Source: JBCBAP01 sp038532435
GTDB taxonomy: Bacteria; Pseudomonadota; Alphaproteobacteria; Rhodobacterales; Rhodobacteraceae
Length of the DNA: 64,000 bases
NCBI GenBank assembly: GCA_038532435.1
Contig: JBCBAP010000016.1
Span: forward strand, 1 to 64,000
Direction of reading: 5' to 3'
In this document: in pieces, positions 44,388 through 53,322 of the stretch
Numbering within the stretch: position 1 is the stretch's first letter
Layout of the letters: each line of letters opens with the position of its first letter
Position numbers and translations under genes: made by a program
Notes under the pieces: generated by a model
Told to the model about the DNA's origin: nothing
Databases searched by the model: none
Seen by the model: the letters and a program-made list of their open reading frames with translations, nothing else

Positions 44388-45653
44388 ATGTTCACCGATC
44401 CGCACAAAACAAGGTCCCACCACCCGGCCGACCGGCACCTGCCCGACCGGCGCCGCCACCACCCGGATCTCTCCAAGCTGCTCGGCTGGAAGGCGATGCA
44501 CAAGGAGGCGGACATCCCCGGATCCGAGTGGGAAAAGGAAAAGGCGTGGGCACTGCGGATCGGTCTCACCGCCGCGGACAGTATCGAGGATCGTTCGATC
44601 CCGACCTTCGCCCGGGGGGAGTTGCCCCACTATGCGGGCATCAACACCTTTCTCAAGGCGCCCTACACGGAAGACGTGACCGAGGTCGGCGACTATGACG
44701 CGACCGTGCTCGGAGCGCCCTTCGACGGGGGTACGACCTACCGCCCGGGCACCCGTTTCGGCCCCCAGGGGGTGCGCAAGATCTCCGCACTCTACACTCC
44801 CTACAATTACGAGATCGGCGTGGATCTGCGGGAACAGATGAGCTTGTGCGATGCGGGAGACATCTTCACGATCCCGGGCAATATCGAGAAGACGTTCGAC
44901 CAGATCTCGCGTGCGGTCTCCCACGTCTTCTCCTCCGGCTCGCTCCCGATCATCATCGGCGGGGATCACTCCATCGGCTTTCCCTGCGTGCGGGGCATCG
45001 CGGAGTGCACGTCGAAGAAGATCGGCATCGTCCATTTCGACCGGCACGCGGACATCCAGGAGAAGGATCTCGACGAGCGGATGCACACCACCCCGTGGTT
45101 CCACTCCACCAACCTGCCAAACGTGCCGGCCAAGAACCTGGTGCAGGTGGGCATCGGCGGCTGGCAGGTTCCGCGGGAAGCCGTGGCCGTCGCGCGGGAG
45201 CGGCAGACCAACATCATCACCATGAGCGATATGGAGAAGATGGGGGTCGACAAGACCGCGGAGATGGCGCTCGAAATGGCCTGGGACGGGGTCGACATGG
45301 TCTACATGTCCTTCGATATCGACAGCATCGATTGCGGCTTCGTGCCCGGCACCGGCTGGCCTGAGCCCGGCGGGTTTCTGCCGCGGGAGGCACTGGCGCT
45401 CGCCTCGAAGGTGGCGGCGGAGGGCATCTGCGGGATGGAGCTCGTAGAGGTCTCTCCACCCTACGACACGTCGGACATCACCGCGCTCATGGGCACCCGC
45501 GTGATCGTCGATGTGCTGGGTGCGATGGTGTCCAACGGCACACTCGGCAAGCACCGCCCGCTGATCGACAAGCCCGTCTCCCTGCCCAAGGGCGACTACG
45601 ATCCGGAGCGGGACGGCAGGCGCTGGACCACGCGCGCGCAGATGCGGGAGTGA
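44388..45653 (+). CDS. Arginase/agmatinase-family guanidine hydrolase (GdmH-like)
   Basis: A 421-aa ureohydrolase-fold enzyme, longer than agmatinase because of an ~85-residue N-terminal extension with many His/Arg. Metal-site motifs are intact: GGDHSIG (His194), FDRHAD (Asp218, His220, Asp222) and SFDIDSID (Asp310, Asp312). Two features fit the nickel-dependent guanidine hydrolases: GGTTYRPGTR near residue 115 and GTGWPEPGG with Trp324 where agmatinases have Thr. Together with the upstream guanidine-I riboswitch and transporter, the likely reaction is guanidine to urea and ammonia. AAGGGAG precedes the ATG. Arginine- or agmatine-type activity is not excluded by sequence alone. Confidence 0.85.
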   Translation: MFTDPHKTRSHHPADRHLPDRRRHHPDLSKLLGWKAMHKEADIPGSEWEKEKAWALRIGLTAADSIEDRSIPTFARGELPHYAGINTFLKAPYTEDVTEVGDYDATVLGAPFDGGTTYRPGTRFGPQGVRKISALYTPYNYEIGVDLREQMSLCDAGDIFTIPGNIEKTFDQISRAVSHVFSSGSLPIIIGGDHSIGFPCVRGIAECTSKKIGIVHFDRHADIQEKDLDERMHTTPWFHSTNLPNVPAKNLVQVGIGGWQVPREAVAVARERQTNIITMSDMEKMGVDKTAEMALEMAWDGVDMVYMSFDIDSIDCGFVPGTGWPEPGGFLPREALALASKVAAEGICGMELVEVSPPYDTSDITALMGTRVIVDVLGAMVSNGTLGKHRPLIDKPVSLPKGDYDPERDGRRWTTRAQMRE

Positions 45654-45690
45654 GCGGATGCGACGCATGGCACGAAACAGCGACCGGTCG

Positions 45691-45714
45691 CTGGATATTT
45701 TTGGCCAGAAGAAG
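45691..45714. repeat. Rhodobacterales-type intergenic repeat, partial copy 4
   Basis: CTGGATATTTTTGGCCAGAA followed by GAAG. It keeps the ATATTT...GGCCAGAAGAAG half of copies 1-3 but lacks the TCCGGCGGG half. It lies between the hydrolase and His-rich genes. Confidence 0.45.
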
Positions 45715-45811
45715 CAGCCGGGCCGGAGCCCGTGTGAGAGGCGGGGGACATTTCGGGAAGGAGAGGACGCAATGAGAACTCGATCGCGCGATCTGTTTGG
45801 GGAGGCGCGCC

Positions 45812-46246
45812 GTGCCCCATGATCACAGCCACCCGCACGGGCACACCCATCCGCACGACCACAACTACGCGGATGCGGACCATCTGCACAGCCACATGCA
45901 CCATGCGGACGCGGCGGCGGAGCTTCAGGTCCTCACCGATCAGTTCATCGACGGGTTTGCGGCCGCCAAGGACAAGATGGCATACCTGCGGATCGCCGGT
46001 GTGCCGCTGGAGATCCCCGGGCCGGACGGCGGGCCGACGATGAAGCTTGTGGATGTCCAGCTCACCACGGAATGGCAGGTCGGCACGGCGTCCCCGTCCT
46101 TCGGCTCCCGCGAGCTGAGCTACCTGCCCTACCCGGGGGAGATGGTGACGGAGCGTACCAACATGGGGTTCGTCTATGTCTCGCTGGATCAGAAGCTGAC
46201 GCGGGATCTGCGCAGTTTCCTCGCCGCGCGGGCGGCGGAGGGGTAA
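45812..46246 (+). CDS. His-rich protein, candidate nickel chaperone of the guanidine hydrolase
   Basis: A 144-aa protein whose first 31 residues contain 13 His in HxH and HPH patterns, followed by an unrecognised globular region (LQVLTDQFIDGFAAAKDKMAYLRIAGVPLEIPG...FVYVSLDQKLTRDL). A metal-chelating tail next to a probable nickel enzyme suggests a Ni-delivery or storage role; this is inference. Known cyanobacterial guanidine hydrolases rely on HypA/HypB-like helpers, which I do not see here. GTG 45812 is preceded by GGGGAGG. It lies 158 bp after the hydrolase and is probably in the same riboswitch-controlled unit. Confidence 0.75.
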   Translation: MPHDHSHPHGHTHPHDHNYADADHLHSHMHHADAAAELQVLTDQFIDGFAAAKDKMAYLRIAGVPLEIPGPDGGPTMKLVDVQLTTEWQVGTASPSFGSRELSYLPYPGEMVTERTNMGFVYVSLDQKLTRDLRSFLAARAAEG

Positions 46247-46270
46247 GTTCCGGGTGTGTGCCGGGGCGGA

Positions 46271-48250
46271 TCAGGCCCCGGTGAGCGCCTGACGCGGTCT
46301 CACGGAAGCGCCCCGGCGGCCGGACATGAGGACCCGCGCCTCGAACCCCCTCAGCGGCAGTCGCGCCGTCGTCTGCCGGGGCAGGAGCGGGATGATGTCG
46401 GCACCCTCGACAAATTCGAACGGGACGGACTGCGCGGGGTGCAGGCTTTCGGACAGCACACCGTTCGAGCGGACGATCTCGTGCCGGTCGAAGCGCAGAT
46501 GGTGGTAGGTCACGACGCCCCCGGACAGGATCCTGATCCGGTCGCCGTCGACGAGATGCTTGGCCGGGGCCAGCACCTCCGCCTCACCGAAGAGGCAGAG
46601 CGCGTCCATGCCCGACAGGAGGATGCGGTGCTGCTGTGACACCAGCAGAGGCCGCGCGTTGCCAAGTGCGCCCGCTTCGATCAGCACCGGCGCGAGGTGG
46701 CGCGTTGCGGGAACGGAGGTGGCTCCGACCCAGCGCAGGGGCTGGAGACCATGGTCCTGCGTCCAGACGAGGTCCCCTTCCGCGAGACTTTCCACCGGGC
46801 GTTCGCCACTCTCCGTCAGGATCATCGTTCCCGTGGTGAAGCAGACGACATCGAAGGAGATGGTCTCGAAATTCGTGAAGGTGATCTCGCCGATCGTGCC
46901 GGACTCGTCCCCGGCGGTGATCACGAACGTCCCTTCGTTCCTGAGCCCCAGCACCTCGGAGAAAGTGGGCTCGCCCGCGCCGCCGAAGGACGTGGGCGCG
47001 AAGGCGACGTTGGTGGGCGTGAAGACCCCGACCGCGCTGTCATCGAGGTTGAGCACCGTGGACCGGTCCGTCACGGTGGTGGTCAGGGTGATGCTGTCCG
47101 CCTCTGCGCCCGCCTCGTCGGCGATGTAGATCTCGACGGACGTCAGCGTGTCCGTGCTGCCGTCGTTGGTCTTCGCCGCCGAGCCGTCGCCCGCATCATC
47201 GACGATGACCGTGAGGGTCTCGGTATCCGCAGCGATGGTTCCTGCATCGAAGGTGTAGGTGTCCGAACCGGTGCCGCCATCCACCGTGTCCGACCCGCGG
47301 CTGATGCGGATCGTGTCATTCTCGCTGCCGCCGTCGATATCGTCGTTGGCGTTGCCCCCGTCGATCGTGTCCTCGCCGGTGCCGCCGGTGATGATGTCCG
47401 CACCGCCCTCACCCTCGATGATGTCGTCGCCGTCACCCCCGGCGATGGTGTCCCCCCCGCCGCCGCCTTCGATAGTGTCGTTGTCGTCGCCGCCGTCAAT
47501 GTCGTCGCCGCCGCCGCCGCCGTCGATCGTGTCCTCACCGATGCCACCGCGGATCGTGTCACCGCTCGACCCGCCGTCGATGATGTCGTCGCCAGCTCCA
47601 CCGTCGATCTCGTCCGCGCCGCCATTGCCGGAGAGCTCGTCATTGCCGTCGCCCCCCTCGATGAAATCCGCGCCGCCCTCGCCGCTGACGATGTCATCGC
47701 CGCGGTTGACCTGGACGTCCGCGTCCTGAAGGGGGGTCAGGGTCGGATAGTCCGGCCCCTGGATATCGACCTCGAGCACGTTCTGGCCCGTGTTCTCGAA
47801 GTAGATGAAGGTGATCTCGTGATCGCCGGCGCTCAGGAAAACCGTGTCGGTCCGGGTGCGCGGGGCGTGGACGCTGTCATCGTTGAAGAATTCGACACCG
47901 TCCGCGTAGCCCCGCACCCCGTCGTCGGAGCGGACGGAGAAAGTGTAGGTGCCCGCGTTTTCAACCCGGAGGACCGTGGTCACCCTGAAGCCGAACCGCT
48001 CGCCATCATTGCCAAGAACGGCAGCGCTCGCGTTGGTGGCGAGCGCATCCAGATCATCCGTACCGCCGGCATTGTAGACGGTCTGGCCCGCGCCGAGGGT
48101 GCCGTTTGACGTGTCGAAGCCCGCGTCGGACAGGTCGCCGATTGTGCCCGTGAGCTCGACCCACTGATACCAGAACTTCGAATCGTCGAAGCTGTTGACG
48201 GCGGACTGGTTGGTGCCGCCGATATTGTCGCTGCCGTTGATTTCAACCAT
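46271..48250 (-). CDS. Secreted RTX protein with PA14-like and Hint domains
   Basis: A 659-aa protein. Residues ~5-165 are a PA14-like beta domain (FRVTTVLRVENAGTYTFSVRSDDGVRGYADG and HEITFIYFENTGQNVLEVD). About 184-335 are RTX-style nonapeptides (GGDGNDxx, GGGGGDDIDGG), expected to bind Ca2+ outside the cell. A beta-rich linker follows, then from about 469 a Hint/intein-like fold (VVCFTTGTMILTESGERPVESLAEGD) with a Cys at the start. The RTX block predicts type I secretion. No dedicated exporter is adjacent; the T1SS pair at 81-3283 is a candidate. Function unknown. Confidence 0.86.
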   Translation of the reverse strand: MVEINGSDNIGGTNQSAVNSFDDSKFWYQWVELTGTIGDLSDAGFDTSNGTLGAGQTVYNAGGTDDLDALATNASAAVLGNDGERFGFRVTTVLRVENAGTYTFSVRSDDGVRGYADGVEFFNDDSVHAPRTRTDTVFLSAGDHEITFIYFENTGQNVLEVDIQGPDYPTLTPLQDADVQVNRGDDIVSGEGGADFIEGGDGNDELSGNGGADEIDGGAGDDIIDGGSSGDTIRGGIGEDTIDGGGGGDDIDGGDDNDTIEGGGGGDTIAGGDGDDIIEGEGGADIITGGTGEDTIDGGNANDDIDGGSENDTIRISRGSDTVDGGTGSDTYTFDAGTIAADTETLTVIVDDAGDGSAAKTNDGSTDTLTSVEIYIADEAGAEADSITLTTTVTDRSTVLNLDDSAVGVFTPTNVAFAPTSFGGAGEPTFSEVLGLRNEGTFVITAGDESGTIGEITFTNFETISFDVVCFTTGTMILTESGERPVESLAEGDLVWTQDHGLQPLRWVGATSVPATRHLAPVLIEAGALGNARPLLVSQQHRILLSGMDALCLFGEAEVLAPAKHLVDGDRIRILSGGVVTYHHLRFDRHEIVRSNGVLSESLHPAQSVPFEFVEGADIIPLLPRQTTARLPLRGFEARVLMSGRRGASVRPRQALTGA

Positions 48251-48348
48251 TCTGGTCGGCCTCGTTCCGGTCGGATCGCACTGTTAACGCAACCTTACCA
48301 TAAATGAGACCGCTGTCAGGGCACCTCAACGAGGGGAAGCGCTACGGA

Positions 48349-51300
48349 TCATTCCGCGGGCAGGAGCCCCCCGCCCGGTCGATTGGGCAGGGCGCGGTGT
48401 GCCTTCTTCTCCGCCAGCATCAGCATGGCCGGTGTCACGACCAGCGTGAGCACCGTTGCGATGACAAGGCCCCCTGCGATTGCGCTCGACAGCTCCGTCC
48501 ACCACTGGGACGAGGGCGCGCCGTACACGATTTCCCGGGTGAAGAAATCGATGTTGAGGCCGATCACCATGGGCATGAGGCCCAGCGCCGTGGTCACCGA
48601 GGTGAGCAGGACGGGGCGGAGACGCTGCGCACCGGTGCGCAGGGCAGCCTCGAGCGCTGATTGCCCGGACCGGCGCAGGTCATTGTAGGTGTCGATCAGC
48701 ACGATGTTGTTGTTCACGACGATGCCCGCAAGCGCGATCACCCCGATCCCGCCCATCACGATGCCGAACGGACGTCCGGTCACAAGGAGCCCCATCAGAA
48801 CCCCCGCGACGGAAAACACGATCGCCGACATCACAAGGAACGCCTGGTAGAAGCTGTTGAACTGGGTCACCAGGATCGCGAACATCAGGCCGATTGCGGT
48901 AAGGAACGCGCCGATGAGGAAGATCATGGCGTCCTGCTGATCCTCCGCCTCCCCGCCGAAGGTCCATTCGACCCGATCCGGCAGTTGGGCCTCCTCAAGG
49001 GTGGCCTGAAGCGTGGTGATCTGATCATCGACGAGGAGCCCGGGTGCGACGTTTGCCTCGATGGTGATCACCCGCTTCTGATCGATGCGCTTGATGGTGC
49101 CGGTGCTCGGCGACGGTGCGAAGGTCACGAAGTTTGAGATCGGGACGAGGCCCGCGTTGGTCGGAACACGGAGGGACTGCAGATCCTCCAGCGTACGGTC
49201 CTGGGAAGGGAAGCGCACGCGGATGTCGACGGACCCCTCCGCATCATCCGGGCGGTAGTCGGCGACGGTGATGCCCTGGGTCAGCAGCTGCACCGCCTGC
49301 CCCAGAAGGCTCACATCCGCGCCGAAACGTGCGGCCTCCGACCGGTCGACCCGGATGCTCCACTCCACGCCCGGCAGGGGGCGGGTGTCGGTGATGTCGG
49401 TGAAGCCGCCCTGACGCTCCATGAGGTTGACGATCCGGCTCACCGCCGCGGACTGCGTGTCCCGGTCCCGCGAGAGGACCTTGAGGTTGACGGGTTTGCC
49501 CGAGGTCGGGCCGTCGCTTTCGGTCTGGACCTGGACGTCGATGCCCGGGATCGCCGCCATCTCCTCCCGGATCTGGGCGCCGATCTCCGCTGCGGGGCGT
49601 CGGGTGTCCCAGTCCTGCAACTCAAGCTGCAGGGTGCCGATCACCTCCGCATCATCCTGACCGTTGGCGATGGAGCGGGCATAGGTGCTGGCGATCTCGT
49701 CATACTCCAGCAGCCGGTCCTCGACGTTGCGCACCAGCGCGTCCCGTTCGTAGATCGAGAAATTGTCCCGCGCGCGCACCTCGACTTGCATGAATTCCGG
49801 TTCCACGGAAGGGAAGAAGGTGACGCCGTTGCCGAACTGACCGTAGAGCCCGAAGGATCCGATCAGCATCGCAAGCGCGAGGCCCGCGGTCGCGACCGGC
49901 CGCAGGATCGCCCATTCGAGCAGGCGGACATAGGCCCCGGTGAAGCCACGGATCTCCCGCGGATCTCCGGCCTCCGCCGCGTGGAGCGCGGCCTTCTCCC
50001 GGGCGGTCTGCGGCTGTCGCTTGCCGATGATGCCCCCGACAATGGGGATAAACACCAGCGCCATGAAGAGGGATGCACCCAAGGTGAGGATCACCGTGAT
50101 CGGCAGGAACTTCATAAACTCACCGACCACGCCCTCCCAGAACAGAAGCGGGAGGAACACGCTCAGCGTCGTCGCGGTGGAGGCGATGATCGGCCAGGAC
50201 ATCCGCTTCGCCGCGAAGGCATAGGCGGCGCGTGGGTTCTCCCCCTCCTGCAGCTTGCGGTCCGCAAGCTCGGTCGTGACGATTGCGCCGTCGACGAGCA
50301 TGCCGACGACAAGGATGAGCGAGAAGAGCACGACGATGTTCATGGTGTAGCCCATGAGCCAGAGCGCCGTGACCCCGGCGAGAAACGCGCCAGGGATCGC
50401 GAGACCCACCAACAGCGCGGAGCGCACACCGAGGGCGTAGACGATCACGATCATCACGAGGATCACCGCCGCGATAACGTTGGCCTCAAGGTCGGAGAGC
50501 ATGGTCTCAACCTGCTCGCTTTCGTCGAGCAGGTAGTTGATGCGCACGCTTTCGGGCCAGTCGTTCTGCGCAGCCTCGATCACAGCCTTGGACGCTGCAA
50601 CGGTTTCGATGATGTTCGCGCCGACCCGCTTCTTGATCTCTAGCGCGAGGGCCGGTTGCCCATTGATCCGGGCAAAACTGGTAGGATCCTCGTAGGTGCG
50701 CCGCACGGTGGCCACGTCCGCGAAGGTCACGACAGTGTCGCCGCGGACCTTGACCGGCAACTCCAGCAGGTCGGACACCTCCTCGATCAGACCGGGCACC
50801 TTCAGCACGATGCGGCCTGCGCCGGTTTCGATTGCACCGGCGGCGATGAGCTGGTTGTTGCGGCTGATCTGGCCGATCAACTCGTCGAAGGAGATATTGT
50901 AAGTCTCGAACACCGTGGGATCGATCAGGACCTCCAGCAACTCGGTCCGCGATCCGCCGATATCGACCTCGAGCACCCCGTTTACATTTTCGATCTCGTC
51001 GCGCAGATCCTCCGCGATCTGGTTGAGGGTCCGCTCGGGCACCGGACCGGACAGCACGACCGTCAGGATCGGGAAGAGGGCCGTATTGACCTCGTTGACC
51101 GACGGGTCGGAAGCGTCGTCGGGCAGGTCGTTCTGGGCGCGGTCCACGCCCTCCCTCACCCGGTCGAGCGCCTCGTCCGCGTCGAAACCGGGCTCGAACT
51201 CCATCGTGACGGAGGCGTACCCTTCGCCCGCGCTCGCGTTGAGCTGCTTGAGCCCGGTGAGCGAACTGAGCTCGGATTCCAGCGGCTCCACCAGCAGCCG

Positions 51301-51483
51301 CTCGCTGTCCTCCGGCGAGATGCCGTCGAGCGTGGTGACCACATAGATCACGGGGATCGGGATTTCCGGCGAGCTTTCCTTCGGGATCGAGACATAGGAA
51401 TAGATCCCGACCGTGAGCATCAGCACCAGCGTAAGCGCGACGACCCGGGTGCGGGAGAATGCGGCGTCGATCAGGCCGGTCAT
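48349..51483 (-). CDS. RND efflux pump inner-membrane transporter (AcrB/MexB-like family)
   Basis: Proton-driven multidrug efflux transporter of 1044 aa. Twelve helices are expected with two large periplasmic loops. Motifs include the N-terminal DAAFSRTRVVALTLVLMLTVGIYSYVSIPKESSPEI, the proton-relay segment LILVVGMLVDGAIVTTE and, near the C-terminus, IVVNNNIVLIDTYNDLRRSGQSALEAALRTGAQRLRPVLLTSVTT. Its start overlaps the stop of the adaptor gene (ATGA). No outer-membrane factor gene follows. Substrates cannot be predicted. Confidence 0.94.
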   Translation of the reverse strand: MTGLIDAAFSRTRVVALTLVLMLTVGIYSYVSIPKESSPEIPIPVIYVVTTLDGISPEDSERLLVEPLESELSSLTGLKQLNASAGEGYASVTMEFEPGFDADEALDRVREGVDRAQNDLPDDASDPSVNEVNTALFPILTVVLSGPVPERTLNQIAEDLRDEIENVNGVLEVDIGGSRTELLEVLIDPTVFETYNISFDELIGQISRNNQLIAAGAIETGAGRIVLKVPGLIEEVSDLLELPVKVRGDTVVTFADVATVRRTYEDPTSFARINGQPALALEIKKRVGANIIETVAASKAVIEAAQNDWPESVRINYLLDESEQVETMLSDLEANVIAAVILVMIVIVYALGVRSALLVGLAIPGAFLAGVTALWLMGYTMNIVVLFSLILVVGMLVDGAIVTTELADRKLQEGENPRAAYAFAAKRMSWPIIASTATTLSVFLPLLFWEGVVGEFMKFLPITVILTLGASLFMALVFIPIVGGIIGKRQPQTAREKAALHAAEAGDPREIRGFTGAYVRLLEWAILRPVATAGLALAMLIGSFGLYGQFGNGVTFFPSVEPEFMQVEVRARDNFSIYERDALVRNVEDRLLEYDEIASTYARSIANGQDDAEVIGTLQLELQDWDTRRPAAEIGAQIREEMAAIPGIDVQVQTESDGPTSGKPVNLKVLSRDRDTQSAAVSRIVNLMERQGGFTDITDTRPLPGVEWSIRVDRSEAARFGADVSLLGQAVQLLTQGITVADYRPDDAEGSVDIRVRFPSQDRTLEDLQSLRVPTNAGLVPISNFVTFAPSPSTGTIKRIDQKRVITIEANVAPGLLVDDQITTLQATLEEAQLPDRVEWTFGGEAEDQQDAMIFLIGAFLTAIGLMFAILVTQFNSFYQAFLVMSAIVFSVAGVLMGLLVTGRPFGIVMGGIGVIALAGIVVNNNIVLIDTYNDLRRSGQSALEAALRTGAQRLRPVLLTSVTTALGLMPMVIGLNIDFFTREIVYGAPSSQWWTELSSAIAGGLVIATVLTLVVTPAMLMLAEKKAHRALPNRPGGGLLPAE

Positions 51484-52667
51484 TGGTCCAGCCCTGCAAA
51501 GCGCGATGCGGCCCGGCGCAGCGCAGTTTCCTGATCGGCGAGGCCGGGACGGGGGTCCACGACCTCGCCATCGTTCACGAAACCCTGCCCGATGGTGATG
51601 ATCTGCACCTCATCGGGCAGACCGCTCACCCAGATGCCGTCGGTCTGCGCGCGCACGATCTCAATCGCGGTGAAGACGACGCGGTTGCCGTCGTCCACGG
51701 TCTTCACGCCCAGCGTGCCGTCCGTGTCGAGGGACAGGATCGCCGGGGACAGAAAGTGCGCCATGGCGGTGCCGGTGGGCACCCGCACCTCCGCGCTGAC
51801 GCCCGCGGGGATTGCGCCATCCAGGTTCGGCACGGTGATCTCCGTGAGGAAGGTCCGGGTCGCCGCGTCCGCGCTCGTGCCGAGGAAGGCGACGCTGCCC
51901 ATGCGCTCCTCCCCGGTGATGAACTTCACGCTGGCCATCTGACCGACCTCAAGCTGTCGCAGGGCCTGCTGGGGCACCTGTACGGAGACGCTGAGGGGTG
52001 TGTTGTCCACGATGTGCGCCACATCGGCGCCCGCCTGCACGAACTCTCCGGGGTCGATCGAGAGCTGCTCGAGCCGCCCGTCGAAGGGCGCGCGCAGCTC
52101 CGTCTCATCCATGGCGGCGAGGGCAGCGGCGAAGGCTTCCTCCGCTGCGGCGAGGGTGGCTCGGGTCTGCGCGACCCGATCAGCGGTGGAAGCGCCCCGC
52201 GCGAGCAGCGTCTCGGCGTTCTCCGCATCCCGGCGCGCGCGGTTGAGCTCTTCTTCAGCCCGGGTGCGGGCGGCGGTCCGCTCCGCCGGGTCGAAACGGG
52301 CGAAGACCTGACCGGCCTTCACGTCAGCCCCCTTCTTCACCAGCACCTCCGCGATCTGGCCGGAGGTTTCAGAGCGGATGACCGTTTCCCGATCCGGCAG
52401 CGCCTGCCCCTCGGCGACGAAGAACTGGGTGACGGGTTGCGCAAGCGATGCCTGCACCGCGACGGAGACGGCGCGGATCACCGGCGGCGCGCTGTCCTCC
52501 TCCTCCGGCGTCGGCAGAATGAAGCCGCTGCCCATCCAGCCGCCGAGCAGAAGCACGAGGCCCCAGGCGATCCACTTGGAACGGGAGGATCCGGCGTCGC
52601 TGTCAAAGTGGAGGGGGGTCGGGGTTGTGCGGGCCGCGGGATCAACGGGATCGCGGGTCTCAGTCAT
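51480..52667 (-). CDS. RND efflux periplasmic adaptor (membrane-fusion protein)
   Basis: A 395-aa HlyD-like adaptor with an N-terminal membrane anchor (IAWGLVLLLGGWMGSGFIL). The lipoyl halves are visible in SGQIAEVLVKKGADVKAGQVFARFD and ELRAPFDGRLEQLSIDPGEFVQAG. A short coiled coil, RTRAEEELNRARRDAENAETLLARG, lies between them, with a beta-barrel after. The ATG 52667 has GAAGGAG upstream; the frame stays open further but with an unlikely leader. The adaptor precedes and overlaps the RND gene, forming a standard operon. No regulator is seen in the 370-bp gap upstream. Confidence 0.93.
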   Translation of the reverse strand: MTETRDPVDPAARTTPTPLHFDSDAGSSRSKWIAWGLVLLLGGWMGSGFILPTPEEEDSAPPVIRAVSVAVQASLAQPVTQFFVAEGQALPDRETVIRSETSGQIAEVLVKKGADVKAGQVFARFDPAERTAARTRAEEELNRARRDAENAETLLARGASTADRVAQTRATLAAAEEAFAAALAAMDETELRAPFDGRLEQLSIDPGEFVQAGADVAHIVDNTPLSVSVQVPQQALRQLEVGQMASVKFITGEERMGSVAFLGTSADAATRTFLTEITVPNLDGAIPAGVSAEVRVPTGTAMAHFLSPAILSLDTDGTLGVKTVDDGNRVVFTAIEIVRAQTDGIWVSGLPDEVQIITIGQGFVNDGEVVDPRPGLADQETALRRAASRFAGLDQ

Positions 52668-53037
52668 CGTAGTCTCCTTCAGCGCCAGAAAGGCGCGGGC
52701 ATAGGCAGTAGGCACGCTCCGAAAGGGGAGCGCACCGGGGACGGCCCCGACCCGCCGCGAGACGACGCAACGCAATCAAAGGACCCTGTTTTAAAGTGGC
52801 GTCGCGTCCAGGATCGGATCTGCAGGCTCCCGCACGGCGCCCGCGACCCGGCTCACCCGAACCGGCGTATCACGCAGGTAAGAGGAGGCTCGCGCCCTCG
52901 CAACCGCGTGACGCGCTTTTCTAAAGAGAATATTTCACTTCAGAGGAGAAAACCGGTCAGATCTGTGGATAGTCGAAGAGGACCGGATCGGCGGACGTCA
53001 CAGTTCGGTCCGGAACCATTTCAGCGGGAGGCGACCC
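52668..53037. other. Intergenic region upstream of the RND operon
   Basis: About 370 bases containing divergent upstream sequences of the RND operon and the small GNAT gene. I see no palindromic operator, tRNA or regulator gene in it. Confidence 0.45.
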
Positions 53038-53322
53038 ATGGACGACATTCGGCTTGAGATCGACGGGAGCAAGGGGCGCTATGTGCTCGACCTGGAGGAT
53101 GGCACGGCGGAGCTCACATTCTCCATCGCGTCACCCGGCCTGCGCATCGCCGATCACACGGATGTGCCCGAGAGCCTGCGGGGCACCGGCGCCGGCCTGC
53201 GGCTCGTTGAGCGGCTGGTCGCGGACGCGAAGGCTGAAGAGTGGAAGATCCTGCCCCTCTGCCCCTTCGTGAACGCGCAGCGGCGTAAACACCCGGACTG
53301 GGCGGACGCCTTCTCCGTCTGA
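53038..53322 (+). CDS. Small GNAT-type N-acetyltransferase (YjdJ-like)
   Basis: A 94-aa compact GNAT of the YjdJ/Gcn5-related group. It has the acetyl-CoA-binding TDVPESLRGTGAGLRLVERLVADAK and the characteristic ending CPFVNAQRRKHPDWADAF. GGGAGGCG precedes the ATG. Proteins of this subgroup are common in Rhodobacterales, with unknown targets. Confidence 0.88.
   Translation: MDDIRLEIDGSKGRYVLDLEDGTAELTFSIASPGLRIADHTDVPESLRGTGAGLRLVERLVADAKAEEWKILPLCPFVNAQRRKHPDWADAFSV

Noticed and set aside
44157..44388. GC-rich repeats between the ATPase and hydrolase genes, considered as a second riboswitch
   Set aside because: None of the ykkC conserved blocks is present; it is only G/C-rich low-complexity sequence.
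47380..47720. Regular GGC/GAC-rich tandem pattern, considered as a CRISPR or minisatellite
   Set aside because: The periodicity is explained by in-frame RTX nonapeptide codons; there are no conserved repeats with unique spacers.
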